Shown here: in pieces, positions 17,308 through 26,249 of the stretch
Layout: each line of letters opens with the position of its first letter
Numbering within the stretch: the stretch's first letter is position 1
Source of the DNA: an uncultured Bacillota bacterium
Lineage (GTDB): Bacteria; Bacillota_I; Bacilli_A; RF39; UBA660
DNA length: 64,000 bases
NCBI GenBank assembly: GCA_905205665.1
Contig: CAJLEF010000005.1
Coordinates: 31,270-95,269 of the forward strand
Reading direction: 5' to 3'
Notes under the pieces: generated by a model
Told to the model about the DNA's origin: nothing
The model's input: the letters and a program-made list of their open reading frames with translations, nothing else
The model's database searches: none
Made by a program: the position numbers and the translations under genes

Positions 17308-18192
17308 ATGAATAAGATCTTACTTGTTGGCGATGGGGCTTTTTCTAAAGCACTGTACAAAGTTTTAACAGAAAATGAAGAAAATGAACTCACTATGTGG
17401 AGTCCTAACACCCATTTTAAAAAGAAAAAATTAAATATGACATATGCTTTAGATGATGCTATCCAAAATAATGATTTTATCTTCATTTTAGTAAGTACAC
17501 CTTATTTAGAAAAGATATTAGAGCAAGTATTAAAAAATGATTTAACAAACAAAATTTTGCTTGTTGGAACAAAAGGTCTTCTACCTAAAAAGCCTTATTT
17601 TATAAGTGAATATTTAGATAATAAAAAAATTGCTTATTCTATTTTTGGTGGTCCTAATTTAGCTAAAGAGTTAGAAAAAATGTCCCCTACTTCGATCACT
17701 TTTTCAACGAATAGTTTGGTAAGAAAAAGTGAAATATCATCTTTATGGCCATCATTTATCAAACCTATCTTTATAACAAAAGCAATTTCTTTGGAAATAT
17801 GTAATAATTTAAAAAATATCTATGCGATAGGAGCAGGGATGATAAACTCTTTATATCCTTTTCAAAATACTCATTTTACCTATTTAAATGAAGTGATTAA
17901 AGAACTTCAAAGTTTGCTAGGTGAAGATATTTATCCTTTCTTAGGTGATTTACTTCTTACTTGTTCTATGAATGACTCTAGAAATTTCACTTATGGAACC
18001 TTAATGAATGAGGAAAATAAAAGAAAAAAATACCTTCTTAAAAATACAGTGGAAGGTTTAGCTAATTTGGAAACAATTAATTTTATTTTAAAAAATAAAA
18101 AGATAACATTACCTATTTTTGAAGGAATCTATGAAAGTTTATCTTTAAATAAAGTTTCAGACAAATTAAAAGAAGCTATTTTTCATAATTGA
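17308..18192 (+). CDS. gpsA: Glycerol-3-phosphate dehydrogenase (NAD(P)+), divergent
   Basis: Makes sn-glycerol-3-phosphate for phospholipids. At 294 residues it is shorter than the usual 330-340. Recognisable pieces: Rossmann start KILLVGDGAFSKALYKVL, GTKGL, FGGPNLAKEL (usually SGPxxAxE), LKNIYAIGAGM with the catalytic Lys, and GDLLLTCSMNDSRNFTYG. The dinucleotide loop has Ser where Gly is usual, and several loops are trimmed. It follows rarA by one base and overlaps the convergent tcdA by 17 bases. A working enzyme is likely but the divergence is notable. Confidence 0.88.
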   Translation: MNKILLVGDGAFSKALYKVLTENEENELTMWSPNTHFKKKKLNMTYALDDAIQNNDFIFILVSTPYLEKILEQVLKNDLTNKILLVGTKGLLPKKPYFISEYLDNKKIAYSIFGGPNLAKELEKMSPTSITFSTNSLVRKSEISSLWPSFIKPIFITKAISLEICNNLKNIYAIGAGMINSLYPFQNTHFTYLNEVIKELQSLLGEDIYPFLGDLLLTCSMNDSRNFTYGTLMNEENKRKKYLLKNTVEGLANLETINFILKNKKITLPIFEGIYESLSLNKVSDKLKEAIFHN

Positions 18193-18865
18193 TAGCTTCT
18201 TTTTTAATATCATTAATAACGTAACTAGACATCATCGCTCCCGCAGCCATAGGTACGGCACAAATAGTACCTAAAAGAGCTTGATGTTTAGGAACTTCTA
18301 AACTGCAGACACACATAGATTTCATAGCTTTAGGATTTTTACTTAGTTTATTACGAATTTTTTTAGCTAAAGGGTCACTTTGCGTGTTTTTAAGAGGGAC
18401 AATTTGTAACATTTCAGGATGAGTTTTATTAGCTGTCCCCATACAAGTAATAAGTTTTATTTTTTCCCTACTACATACTTCAATGAGTTTTATTTTTACG
18501 GGTACACAGTCACAAGCATCTAAAACATAGTCATAATTAGTCAAAAATTCTTTATTAATATCTTCTTCCGTTAATTCTTTTTTTATCTTTGTGACAAGTG
18601 TATTTGAAGGAATTAAAGTGGCTCTTTTAAAGGCTGCTTCGACTTTATTTGTACCGATCGTTTCTGTTGTCGCATAAATCTGACGATTTAAATTAGTAAT
18701 ATCAAAAACATCTTTGTCTACGACTGTTATTTCTTTAAAACCAGTTCTAAGAAGAGATTCAAAAGTATATCCGCCCACTCCACCTAAACCAATTAATAAA
18801 ACTTTTGTATCTTTTATTTTATTTATAACATTTTCTTCTAATAGTCTTTCAATTCTTTCAAACAT
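18176..18865 (-). CDS. tcdA: tRNA threonylcarbamoyladenosine dehydratase TcdA
   Basis: A ThiF/E1-like enzyme that dehydrates t6A37 to the cyclic form ct6A. At 229 residues it matches the family. Motifs: LLIGLGGVGGYTFESLLRTG (ATP-binding Rossmann loop), DKDVFDITNLNRQ, DACDCVPVKIKLIE, CMGTANKTHPE and a Cys in KSMCVCSLE. The upstream 6S RNA gene on the same strand gives the same order as the Bacillus yrvM-bsrA-aspS region. Its 3' end overlaps gpsA tail to tail. Confidence 0.93.
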   Translation of the reverse strand: MFERIERLLEENVINKIKDTKVLLIGLGGVGGYTFESLLRTGFKEITVVDKDVFDITNLNRQIYATTETIGTNKVEAAFKRATLIPSNTLVTKIKKELTEEDINKEFLTNYDYVLDACDCVPVKIKLIEVCSREKIKLITCMGTANKTHPEMLQIVPLKNTQSDPLAKKIRNKLSKNPKAMKSMCVCSLEVPKHQALLGTICAVPMAAGAMMSSYVINDIKKEAINYEK

Positions 18866-18887
18866 AACATCACAACCTTTATTTCAT

Positions 18888-19059
18888 AAAAAAACCAAAT
18901 GTAAGTCAGCGTGATAAAATCCCCGCTTTCTCGCAGGTGGGCATCTCTCTTACATTTTAGGATCCTAATACACTTAATGGATTAGTTTTCTACACCATGT
19001 AAGGTTCTGATTCCCGTATATCACCATAGTCGGTTTTATGTAACTATCTTACACTTGGT
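18888..19059 (-). ncRNA. ssrS: 6S RNA (ssrS)
   Basis: A 172-base transcript with a long closing stem: ACCAAGTGTAAG at the 5' end pairs with CTTACATTTGGT at the 3' end, directly followed by seven T's. The interior contains the AGATGCCCACC segment near the 3' end and alternating short helices and bulges around a large central region, as expected for an RNA mimicking an open promoter. It has a good promoter and lies between tcdA and the aspS operon, matching the location of 6S-1 RNA in Bacillus as I recall it. Covariance-model confirmation was not possible here. Confidence 0.8.
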
Positions 19060-19065
19060 AATTAA

Positions 19066-19094
19066 ATTATACAATAAAATGCATATACACGCAA
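19066..19094 (-). promoter_or_regulatory. Promoter of 6S RNA
   Basis: On the minus strand TTGCGT (19094-19089), a 17-base spacer, and a perfect TATAAT (19071-19066), placing the start of transcription at about 19059, the first base of the closing stem. Confidence 0.75.
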
Positions 19095-19246
19095 TGATAT
19101 TTACAAAATATTTACATTGCACTCTTTCTTTTTAATATCATTCTCTTCATCAAAAATTTAGAAGGCTATTCATAAGATATAACTGAATGGTAATAAATCC
19201 AAGATAACTATTTGGTTATATGAAAAAATGGTATTGGGTGATATAG

Positions 19247-19480
19247 TTGAATATAGATAGATTAAAAGAAATTAGACAAGATCGTGATTTACAACAAATT
19301 GATATTGCTAAAGTTTTGAAAACAAGTCAAGTGCAATATTCAAGATATGAACGCGGTATCAGAGTCATGCCGGTTGATAAAATTGCCAAACTTGCTAAAT
19401 TCTATGATGTCAGTATTGATTATTTATTAGGACTTACTGATATCCGCAAACCTTATCCTAAATCAAAAATTAATTCTTAA
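19247..19480 (+). CDS. Small XRE-family transcriptional regulator
   Basis: A 77-residue protein that is essentially one Cro/CI helix-turn-helix domain (LKEIRQDRDLQQIDIAKVLK, then TSQVQYSRYERG, PVDKIAKLAKFYDVSIDYLL). It starts at TTG, preceded by GGGTGAT at 5-base distance. An inverted repeat ATAAC-TATTTG-GTTAT (19204-19219) about 30 bases upstream could be its operator. A 10-bp hairpin brackets the stop codon. The 3' end of its mRNA is complementary to a small RNA predicted on the opposite strand just downstream. Confidence 0.87.
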   Translation: MNIDRLKEIRQDRDLQQIDIAKVLKTSQVQYSRYERGIRVMPVDKIAKLAKFYDVSIDYLLGLTDIRKPYPKSKINS

Positions 19481-19492
19481 AAGATTTAGGAT
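19455..19492 (+). promoter_or_regulatory. Hairpin spanning the stop codon of the XRE gene
   Basis: A 10-bp perfect inverted repeat, ATCCTAAATC / GATTTAGGAT, encloses the last codons and the TAA. It has no T-run, so it is not a terminator itself; it may protect the 3' end or be a pairing site. Confidence 0.5.
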
Positions 19493-19504
19493 TATTAGCA
19501 TAAC

Positions 19505-19538
19505 AAAAATAGATAGACGTTATTGTCTATCTATTTTT
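19505..19538. terminator. Bidirectional terminator shared by the XRE gene and a minus-strand RNA
   Basis: A 14-bp perfect stem AAAAATAGATAGAC / GTCTATCTATTTTT, 6-base loop, T-runs on both strands. Confidence 0.92.
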
Positions 19539-19609
19539 CCGTAAACCCTATCCTAAGTAAAAACTAAGGACTTAATAGCCGAGGCTATAGATGAGATCCC
19601 TCTCATCTA
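19505..19609 (-). ncRNA. Candidate small RNA antisense to the XRE regulator mRNA
   Basis: On the minus strand an extended -10 (TGATATAAT, 19623-19615) is followed at about 19609 by a transcript that can fold into ATAGATGAG/CTCATCTAT, TAGCC/GGCTA and a final terminator hairpin, about 105 bases in all, with no open frame. Bases 19556-19540 of this RNA are complementary to 19445-19461 of the XRE mRNA (15 of 17 Watson-Crick, one G-U, one mismatch). It matches no riboswitch I know. It could alternatively be the 3' end of long gatB read-through. Confidence 0.5.
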
Positions 19610-19641
19610 TAAACATTATATCACACTTTTTTAGAAAATAC

Positions 19642-19664
19642 TAACGGTGCACCGTTATTTTTTT
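19642..19664. terminator. Hairpin at the end of the gat operon
   Basis: TAACGG-TGCA-CCGTTA followed on the plus strand by seven T's. On the minus strand, 15 bases after the gatB stop, the T-run is weaker. Confidence 0.6.
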
Positions 19665-19671
19665 AATTTTT

Positions 19672-21129
19672 TTATCTTTTAGCAAGTTCTGTTGTTAAAA
19701 TTTCTTTTGTTAAAACAGGATTGGCTTTTCCTCTCGTCTCTTTCATAACTTGACCAACGAAATAATCGAATAAATTTGTTTTTCCTGCTTTATAAGCTTC
19801 AATTTGAGTTTGATTTTTATCAAGAATATTTACAATAATTGAAGTAAGTTCAGTGGTATCTGAAATTTGGCCATTTTCTTTACTAATAAAGTTTTTCGGT
19901 TCTTTTTTCTCTTCAAGAGCTTTATAAAAAACTTCTTTGGCTTGTTTGGAAGATAAAATCCCATCTTTGATACCATCAATAATTTGTTTTAAATAAACAG
20001 GAGTAATAAAAAAGTCACTAATATCTATATTTTCTTTATTAAGTTCACCCACAATAGTAACAGTTATCCAATTAGACGCTGTTTTAGGATCTATAGAAAG
20101 TCTTAAACATTCTTCAAAATAATCAGAAATAGCTTTATCTTTCACTAAGACATTAGCGTCATAAGAAGATAAACCATAAGTTTTCATATAATCTTCTTTA
20201 CGTTCATGAGCAAGTTTTGGAATAGACGCTCTTATTTCTTCTAACCAAGAAGGACTAATTTTAAATTTAGGAATATTAGGTTCTACAAAATATTTGTAAT
20301 CAACTGCATCGGCTTTACTACGCATGTAAATAGTGCTAAAAGTATCCTCATCCCATCTTCTTGTTTGTTGAGGCATTTCATCATAAGTTCCATTTTCTTT
20401 AAGTTCTGTTTGTCTTTCGATCTCATAGTTAATGGCATCTCTGACACCACCGAAAGAGTTAACATTTTTAATTTCTATTTTAGTACCCCAGTTTGTTGGA
20501 TCTTCTTCATCAAGACTACTATCCATAATAGATACGTTTACATCACATCTAATTTGCCCTTTTTTAGTATCGGCATCTGAAATACCAGCATATTGATAAG
20601 TACGACGCATATGTTCTAGGAAAGCCACTGCCTCATTGGCTGAATGAAAATCTGGCTCGGTAACAAGTTCTAGTAAAGGGACTCCTGCTCTATTATAATC
20701 AATTGTCGATGTCGTTTCATAGTGATCAAGACTAGCCGCATCTTCTTCTAAGTGAATATTATTAACGCGAACACGTTTCATTTCCCCGTCACATTCATAA
20801 TCTACATAGCCATAAATACCAACAGGAATTGGTTTTGTTTCTTGTGTTAATTGAAAACCTTTCGGTAAATCAGGATAATAATAGTTTTTTCTTTCAAAAT
20901 ACATATATTCTGGTTGAGAACAATGCATAATCATGGAAGCCATTAAAGAAAGTCTTACCGCTTCTTTATTAACAACTGGTAAAGTTCCTGGAAAAGCCAT
21001 ATCTAAAGGTCTTACAGAAGAGTTTGGTTCATCTGAATAAGTATTTCGAGCACTTGAGAATACCTTACTTTTTGTTTTTGATATCTCACAGTGCATTTCT
21101 AGACCGATTTTAGCAATATATTTACTCAT
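19672..21129 (-). CDS. gatB: Asp/Glu-tRNA amidotransferase subunit B
   Basis: Phosphorylates the tRNA-bound Glu (or Asp) and accepts ammonia from GatA. The 485-residue length is typical. The signature IGLEMHCEISKTKSKVFSSA is at the N terminus. The cradle residues lie in FERKNYYYPDLPKGFQLTQ and HLEEDAASLDH, followed by NRAGVPLLELVTEPD and a C-terminal helical/YqeY tail (VGQVMKETRGKANPVLTKEIL). It is last in the operon asnS-aspS-gatC-gatA-gatB; its start overlaps the gatA stop. Confidence 0.97.
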   Translation of the reverse strand: MSKYIAKIGLEMHCEISKTKSKVFSSARNTYSDEPNSSVRPLDMAFPGTLPVVNKEAVRLSLMASMIMHCSQPEYMYFERKNYYYPDLPKGFQLTQETKPIPVGIYGYVDYECDGEMKRVRVNNIHLEEDAASLDHYETTSTIDYNRAGVPLLELVTEPDFHSANEAVAFLEHMRRTYQYAGISDADTKKGQIRCDVNVSIMDSSLDEEDPTNWGTKIEIKNVNSFGGVRDAINYEIERQTELKENGTYDEMPQQTRRWDEDTFSTIYMRSKADAVDYKYFVEPNIPKFKISPSWLEEIRASIPKLAHERKEDYMKTYGLSSYDANVLVKDKAISDYFEECLRLSIDPKTASNWITVTIVGELNKENIDISDFFITPVYLKQIIDGIKDGILSSKQAKEVFYKALEEKKEPKNFISKENGQISDTTELTSIIVNILDKNQTQIEAYKAGKTNLFDYFVGQVMKETRGKANPVLTKEILTTELAKR

Positions 21130-22580
21130 TATTCTACCTCCTTGGCAATTTGTCCTTTATAGTTCATTTGGCTTTCTAGTAAAGAAGCTAATTTTAAAAC
21201 TTTTTCATCTTCATAGCAATTACCTGTAATATTAACACCTACTGGTAAACCATTTACAAAGCCATCAGGAATGGTTATAGATGGGAAACCACCAAAGTTA
21301 CCAATTTGTAAATGTTCTTCTAGAACTTGGGTATTTTCATCTAAAATATTTTTAGCTTCACTAAGTTTTTTAGCAGGTCCTGATCCCACTGGTAAAATAA
21401 CCGCATCATATTCTTTAAATAAATTTTTGTAAGTATCTACAATTAAACGACGAACACGTTGGGCATTATGGAAATATCGGTCTTGATTTTCTTTTTGTAA
21501 AACATAAGAACCGATTACAAAACGGCGTTTAATTAAACTTGAGAATCCTTTAGTACGGGCATCTTTCATCATATCAATGTAATTATCGCCTTCACCTCTT
21601 GGGCCAAAAATGATACCAGTTAAATTAGACATATTGCTACTTGCTTCAGCACAAGAAATAATAACATAGACACTCGCCACAGCCTTTAAAAGTTTTTCGT
21701 CAACAGATACTTCTTCTACTTCAATACCTAAATCTTTAAAATGTTTTAAAGTATTATGGAAGTTTTCTAAATGGCTTTTTAATTCATCACTAGCATTAGG
21801 GTACCGATTCATATCACATATTTCTTTAATATAACAAACTTTTTTTAAAGGTATCTCTTTTTGAAGAGCGTCTTTTAAATGAATGTCTTTACTATCAAAA
21901 CTAGTCATATCATTTTTGTCGATACCTTTCATAGCATCCACAGCAATTGCAGCATCTAAAACACTTCTTGTTAAAACACCACAGTGATCTAAACTAGAGG
22001 CAAAAGGAAATAATCCATAACGGCTAATCATACCATAAGTAGGTTTGTAACCAACAATACCACAATAAGCAGCAGGCTTACGAATAGAGTCTCCTGTGTC
22101 ACTTCCTAGAGCATAAGGATAAACACCAGCCGCGACAGCAGCCGCAGAACCAGCAGATGATCCTGCTGTCATTCTCGTGTGATCCCAAGGGTTTGTAACG
22201 ATTCCTGTATGGCAAGTTGTTCCAGTTCCCCCCATCCCAAATTCATCTAAAGCTGTTTTATTAACCATAATAGCACCAGCTTTTTTTAAGTTTTTAACAG
22301 CAGTTGCATCAAAAAATGGTACATAATTTTTTAAGATGTTAGAAGAACCTGTTGATAAAACACCAGCTGTAGAATAATTATCTTTAACACCATAAGGAAT
22401 ACCAGATAATAAGTTATCTGTTACTTCAGTGCCTTTTGCACCATCTAAAATGGTAACAAAGGCATTACATGAAGCTTGGACTTCACGTGATTTTTCTAAA
22501 GCCTCTTTAACAAGTTCATCACTTGTCACTTCCTTATTAATTAATTTTTCATGTAAGAAACTAATACTTTTATCCATCAT
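21129..22580 (-). CDS. gatA: Asp/Glu-tRNA amidotransferase subunit A
   Basis: The glutaminase/amidase subunit that supplies ammonia. At 483 residues it has the amidase-signature catalytic triad: Lys in GIPYGVKDNY, cis-Ser in TAGSSAGSAAAVAAG and nucleophile Ser in GSDTGDSIRKPAAYCG, with the usual SLDHCGVLTRSV after it. All three are present, in contrast to the defective GatD amidotransferase elsewhere in this window. Translationally coupled to gatC and gatB. Confidence 0.97.
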   Translation of the reverse strand: MMDKSISFLHEKLINKEVTSDELVKEALEKSREVQASCNAFVTILDGAKGTEVTDNLLSGIPYGVKDNYSTAGVLSTGSSNILKNYVPFFDATAVKNLKKAGAIMVNKTALDEFGMGGTGTTCHTGIVTNPWDHTRMTAGSSAGSAAAVAAGVYPYALGSDTGDSIRKPAAYCGIVGYKPTYGMISRYGLFPFASSLDHCGVLTRSVLDAAIAVDAMKGIDKNDMTSFDSKDIHLKDALQKEIPLKKVCYIKEICDMNRYPNASDELKSHLENFHNTLKHFKDLGIEVEEVSVDEKLLKAVASVYVIISCAEASSNMSNLTGIIFGPRGEGDNYIDMMKDARTKGFSSLIKRRFVIGSYVLQKENQDRYFHNAQRVRRLIVDTYKNLFKEYDAVILPVGSGPAKKLSEAKNILDENTQVLEEHLQIGNFGGFPSITIPDGFVNGLPVGVNITGNCYEDEKVLKLASLLESQMNYKGQIAKEVE

Positions 22581-22877
22581 TTATCCCACCACCTTTGGCA
22601 CGACGATGTAGGCACCGTCTTCATCGCCACTATTTCTTAATAAATCATCAATTGGAACCGATTGTTCTGGTTCATCTTCTCTTAATTCATAAACAAAATC
22701 ATCTAAAGTATGCGTCATAGGTTCTACTTCACTTAGATTAGGTATTTCTAGAACTGATTGGATACTCTTATCAATGCTATCAAATTCAAGAGTTATCATA
22801 TCTTTTTCTTCATCCGTTAAGCCAATAAGTAATTTATCCGCATAACTATCAATCATTTCTTTCGTAAATTTATTCAT
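22581..22877 (-). CDS. gatC: Asp/Glu-tRNA amidotransferase subunit C
   Basis: A 98-residue protein that wraps around GatA and GatB. It shows the family pattern: N-terminal helix pair (YADKLLIGLTDEEKDMITLE), then LSEVEPMTHTLD and LREDEPEQS near the C terminus. It overlaps the aspS stop by eight bases and directly precedes gatA. Confidence 0.95.
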   Translation of the reverse strand: MNKFTKEMIDSYADKLLIGLTDEEKDMITLEFDSIDKSIQSVLEIPNLSEVEPMTHTLDDFVYELREDEPEQSVPIDDLLRNSGDEDGAYIVVPKVVG

Positions 22878-24633
22878 TTTTCTTCTCCTCTCTTACTCTG
22901 ATACCGAGTTCTTTTAATTGTGTTTCAGTAAGACTACTTGGGGAACCCATTAAGTTATCCATACCAGTCGTACTTGTTGGAAATGCTTGGACTTCTCTTA
23001 AGTTTGGTTCATCTAAAAGAAGCATTAGTATTCGGTCAATTCCCGGAGCCATTCCTCCATGAGGAGGACAACCATATTGGAAAGCCGTATAAATAGAATT
23101 AAATTTTTCTTTGACTTCTTCTTTAGTATAACCAACAATTTCAAAGCCTTTAACTAAACTATCTAAATCGTGGTTTCTTATTGCCCCAGAAGCCATTTCA
23201 AAACCATTACAAACAAAATCATATTGATAAGCTAAGATATCTAAAACATCTTTCTGTTCATAATCTTTAATACCATGATGAGGAAGACTAAATGGATTAT
23301 GACAAAAATCAATTTTTTTCTTTTCCTCGTCATATTCAAACATTGGAAAATCTTTAACAATACAAAGTTCTAATTTATTTTTATCAATTAAATTACATTT
23401 TTCACCAAGATAAATTCGAATTAAACTAGCGTATTTTAAAGCTAATTTAAGGTTTCGATTGGCAATGAAAAATAACACAGAATTAGGTTTCATTTGACAC
23501 TCAGAAATCAAATTTTTTCGTTCTTCTTCACTTAAAAATTTGTCAATTGGACCTTTTAAGGTATTATCATTCGTTAAAGTAAGATAACCAATACCAGGCA
23601 TACCAATAGAGCTTGCATAATCTACAATTTCATTAAACCAACTATTTGATTTATCCCCAATATCAGAAACTAAAATAACCTTAATATAACTTTTTTGAAA
23701 AGGTTTAAAAGTCGTATCTTTTAAAATATTGGTAATATCTTTAATAAGTAAAGGATTTCTTAAATCAGGTTTATCTGTTCCATAATTATCCATAGCTTCT
23801 TTATAAGTTAGGCGTCTAAAAGGTTTAGGACTTACTTCTTTTTCGGAAAACTTTGTAAAGACATCATAGAAAACATCTTCTCCTAAAGAAAGAACATCTT
23901 CTTCGGTAACATAACTCATTTCCATATCCAGTTGATAAAATTCTAGCGTTCGATCACGTCTTGCATCTTCATCTCGAAAACAAGGCGCAATTTGAAAATA
24001 TTTGGAAATGCCACCAACCATTAAAAGTTCTTTATATATCTGAGGGGCTTGAGGTAAGGCATAAAATTTACCTTTAAAGTTTCTTGATGGAACTACAAAG
24101 TCTCTAGCTCCTTCTGGACTAGAAGCCGTTAAAATAGGAGTTTGAACTTCCGTAAAACCTAAATCATACATTTTGTTACGTAGAAAATGTAAGACATCAC
24201 TACGTAATTTAAAATTCTTTTGCACTTCTTTGTTACGTAAATCTAAGTAACGATATTTTAATCTCGTATCTTCACTTACTTTTTTACTTGTTCTAATATC
24301 AAATGGTAAAACACTTAAAGAACGACTTAAAACTTCTAAAGAAGAAACAAGAAGTTCTATTTCCCCAGTTTTTAGTTTAGGGTTATAAGTTTCTTCACTA
24401 CGATGGCGAATAACACCGCTTACTTTAATAACACTTTCTTTGCTTAGATGAGCAAACTTCGCATCATCATTAGAAACAATTTGTAATGTATCTGTGGTAT
24501 CACGAAGATCTAAGAATAAAACACCGCCATGATCACGAATATTTTCAATCCAACCACTAACGGTAATTGTCTTACCAATATCTTCTTTAGTTAGATCTTT
24601 GATTTCCCAATCACGATAAATATTTTCTTTCAT
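22870..24633 (-). CDS. aspS: Aspartyl-tRNA synthetase, bacterial type
   Basis: Charges tRNA-Asp. At 587 residues with the bacterial GAD insertion domain. N-terminal OB fold (TVSGWIENIRDHGGVLFLDL), class II motif 2 around FRDEDARRDRTLEFYQLD, and motif 3 PPHGGMAPGIDRILMLL. ATG at 24633 is preferred to the one at 24639, because AGAAAGG overlaps the latter. Five bases separate it from asnS. With AsnRS present, AspRS need not be non-discriminating. Confidence 0.96.
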   Translation of the reverse strand: MKENIYRDWEIKDLTKEDIGKTITVSGWIENIRDHGGVLFLDLRDTTDTLQIVSNDDAKFAHLSKESVIKVSGVIRHRSEETYNPKLKTGEIELLVSSLEVLSRSLSVLPFDIRTSKKVSEDTRLKYRYLDLRNKEVQKNFKLRSDVLHFLRNKMYDLGFTEVQTPILTASSPEGARDFVVPSRNFKGKFYALPQAPQIYKELLMVGGISKYFQIAPCFRDEDARRDRTLEFYQLDMEMSYVTEEDVLSLGEDVFYDVFTKFSEKEVSPKPFRRLTYKEAMDNYGTDKPDLRNPLLIKDITNILKDTTFKPFQKSYIKVILVSDIGDKSNSWFNEIVDYASSIGMPGIGYLTLTNDNTLKGPIDKFLSEEERKNLISECQMKPNSVLFFIANRNLKLALKYASLIRIYLGEKCNLIDKNKLELCIVKDFPMFEYDEEKKKIDFCHNPFSLPHHGIKDYEQKDVLDILAYQYDFVCNGFEMASGAIRNHDLDSLVKGFEIVGYTKEEVKEKFNSIYTAFQYGCPPHGGMAPGIDRILMLLLDEPNLREVQAFPTSTTGMDNLMGSPSSLTETQLKELGIRVREEKKNE

Positions 24634-24644
24634 AAACATCCTTT

Positions 24645-26009
24645 CTAGAATTCACAAGAACCTGGAACTCTTGGGTAAGCGATAACATCACGAATATTAT
24701 CAACCCCTGTTAGATAAATTAAAAGTCTTTCAAAGCCCATACCAAAACCAGAATGAACTACTGTACCGTATTTACGTAAATCGGTGTACCATTTTAACTC
24801 TTCTGTATTCATATGAAGTTCTTCCATACGTTTTAAGAGTTTGTCATAATCTTCTTCTCTTTGGCTACCCCCCATAAGTTCACCGGATAAAGGAACTTCT
24901 AAATCTACAGCACGAACGGTTTTACCATCTTCATTTTGTTTCATATAAAAGGCTTTAATATCTTTAGGCCAATCGGTGATGAAAACAGGACCATGGAAAT
25001 ATTCGGTAATAAAGGTTTCATGTTCTTTATGAATATCTTCCCCATATTCTGGCTCAAATTCCCATTTTTGATGAGCATTTTTTAAAATAGTAATAACCTC
25101 TTCATGAGTAACACGGGTAAAAGTACTTTTAGTTAATGTTTCTAGTTTGTTAATTAAGCCATTAGAAACGAATTTATCTAAGAAAGCTAATTCATCTTTG
25201 CCATGCTCTAAAACATATGAAACAACATGTTTTAACATATCTTCTTCAATGTCCATTAACTCATCTAAATCGCAGAAAGCAATTTCTGGTTCTATCATCC
25301 AAAATTCTGCCGCATGCGTTTTAGTATTAGAGTTTTCTGCTCTAAAAGTAGGGCCAAAGGTGTAAACCTTGGAAAAAGCAGTGGCAAAAGTTTCAGCTTC
25401 TAGTTGGCCTGATACTGTTAAAGAAGTTTGCTTACCAAAGAAATCTTTTTTATAATCTACTTCGCCTTTTATTTTATCTAAAGGTATTGTTGTTACTTGA
25501 AACATTTCACCAGCTCCTTCACAGTCTGAAGCTGTAATTAAAGGGGCATTAAAGTAAATATAACCTCTTGTCTGAAAGTATTCATGAATGGCAAAGGCTG
25601 CTAAAGAACGAATACGAAAGACTGCTTGGAATAAATTCGCTCTTGGTCTTAAATGAGCAATACTTCTTAAAAATTCTTTACTATGTTTTTTAGGCTGTAA
25701 AGGATAATCTTTCGCACATTCTCCAAGTAAAGTGATTTTAGTAGCTTTTAATTCAATACTTTGGGTTCCTTCTCCTTTTTTTAAGATACCTTCTACTTCA
25801 ATAGAAGAACCAAAGTTAATCGTATCTACTTCTTTAAAATTTGGTAAAGTCGTATCATAGACAACTTGAAGTTTTTTAATAGAAGTGCCATCTGCTAAAT
25901 CAATAAAGCCAAAATTAGAGCCATGACGATGATTACGAATCCAACCACTCACCTTTATTTCTTTATCCATTAATTTCTCTTCATCTTTATAAATATCCAT
26001 TAAATACAT
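24645..26009 (-). CDS. asnS: Asparaginyl-tRNA synthetase
   Basis: Charges tRNA-Asn. At 454 residues: OB fold (IKVSGWIRNHRHGSNFGFID), the AsnRS-type motif 2 FRAENSNTKTHAAEFWMIEP, GSQREEDYDKL and motif 3 SGFGMGFERLLIYLTG. First gene of the operon, with AAAGGGATG before the start and a T-box leader whose best specifier codon is AAC (Asn). Regulation by uncharged tRNA-Asn is therefore expected for the whole operon, including AspRS and GatCAB. Confidence 0.97.
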   Translation of the reverse strand: MYLMDIYKDEEKLMDKEIKVSGWIRNHRHGSNFGFIDLADGTSIKKLQVVYDTTLPNFKEVDTINFGSSIEVEGILKKGEGTQSIELKATKITLLGECAKDYPLQPKKHSKEFLRSIAHLRPRANLFQAVFRIRSLAAFAIHEYFQTRGYIYFNAPLITASDCEGAGEMFQVTTIPLDKIKGEVDYKKDFFGKQTSLTVSGQLEAETFATAFSKVYTFGPTFRAENSNTKTHAAEFWMIEPEIAFCDLDELMDIEEDMLKHVVSYVLEHGKDELAFLDKFVSNGLINKLETLTKSTFTRVTHEEVITILKNAHQKWEFEPEYGEDIHKEHETFITEYFHGPVFITDWPKDIKAFYMKQNEDGKTVRAVDLEVPLSGELMGGSQREEDYDKLLKRMEELHMNTEELKWYTDLRKYGTVVHSGFGMGFERLLIYLTGVDNIRDVIAYPRVPGSCEF

Positions 26010-26032
26010 TTTTATTCATCCCTTTCTTTTAA

Positions 26033-26243
26033 CAAAAAAACCTAAGTAATTTTATAAGGACGACTTAAAAAGCCGCGGTGCCACCTTATTTTACCTAGGT
26101 ACTCTCAAAAATAGTTTTATCGGTTCAACCGTTTTAAGGATATAAAGAGTCGTTTTTCAAAAAGCATTATAAAAGCATTTACACCCACTAGCTCTCTCTT
26201 TGTTATAAATATACTTTTCTACTCGTCTCTTTCTTAAAAGACC
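26033..26243 (-). promoter_or_regulatory. T-box riboswitch leader of asnS-aspS-gatCAB
   Basis: Reading on the minus strand: Stem I with AGTA/GAA loop-E elements flanking the specifier region (GAAAAACGA, best read as AAC), AGAGAG and GGTGTAAAT distal elements, the T-box AAGGTGGCACCGCGGC (bulge TGGCACC complementary to the tRNA CCA end), and a terminator CCTTATAAAATTACTTAGG plus seven T's that can pair with the segment just before the T-box. Everything needed for tRNA-controlled antitermination is visible. The exact specifier register is my interpretation. Confidence 0.92.
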
Positions 26244-26249
26244 TCTTTT

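Noticed and set aside
18866..19246. Riboswitch upstream of the XRE gene
   Set aside because: The structured segment lies on the minus strand with its own promoter and terminator and fits 6S RNA.
19540..19620. PreQ1 or c-di-GMP riboswitch on either strand
   Set aside because: Short similarities (AAAACTAAGGA, AGCCTCGG) are not in the required stems, and no gene of the relevant pathways follows.
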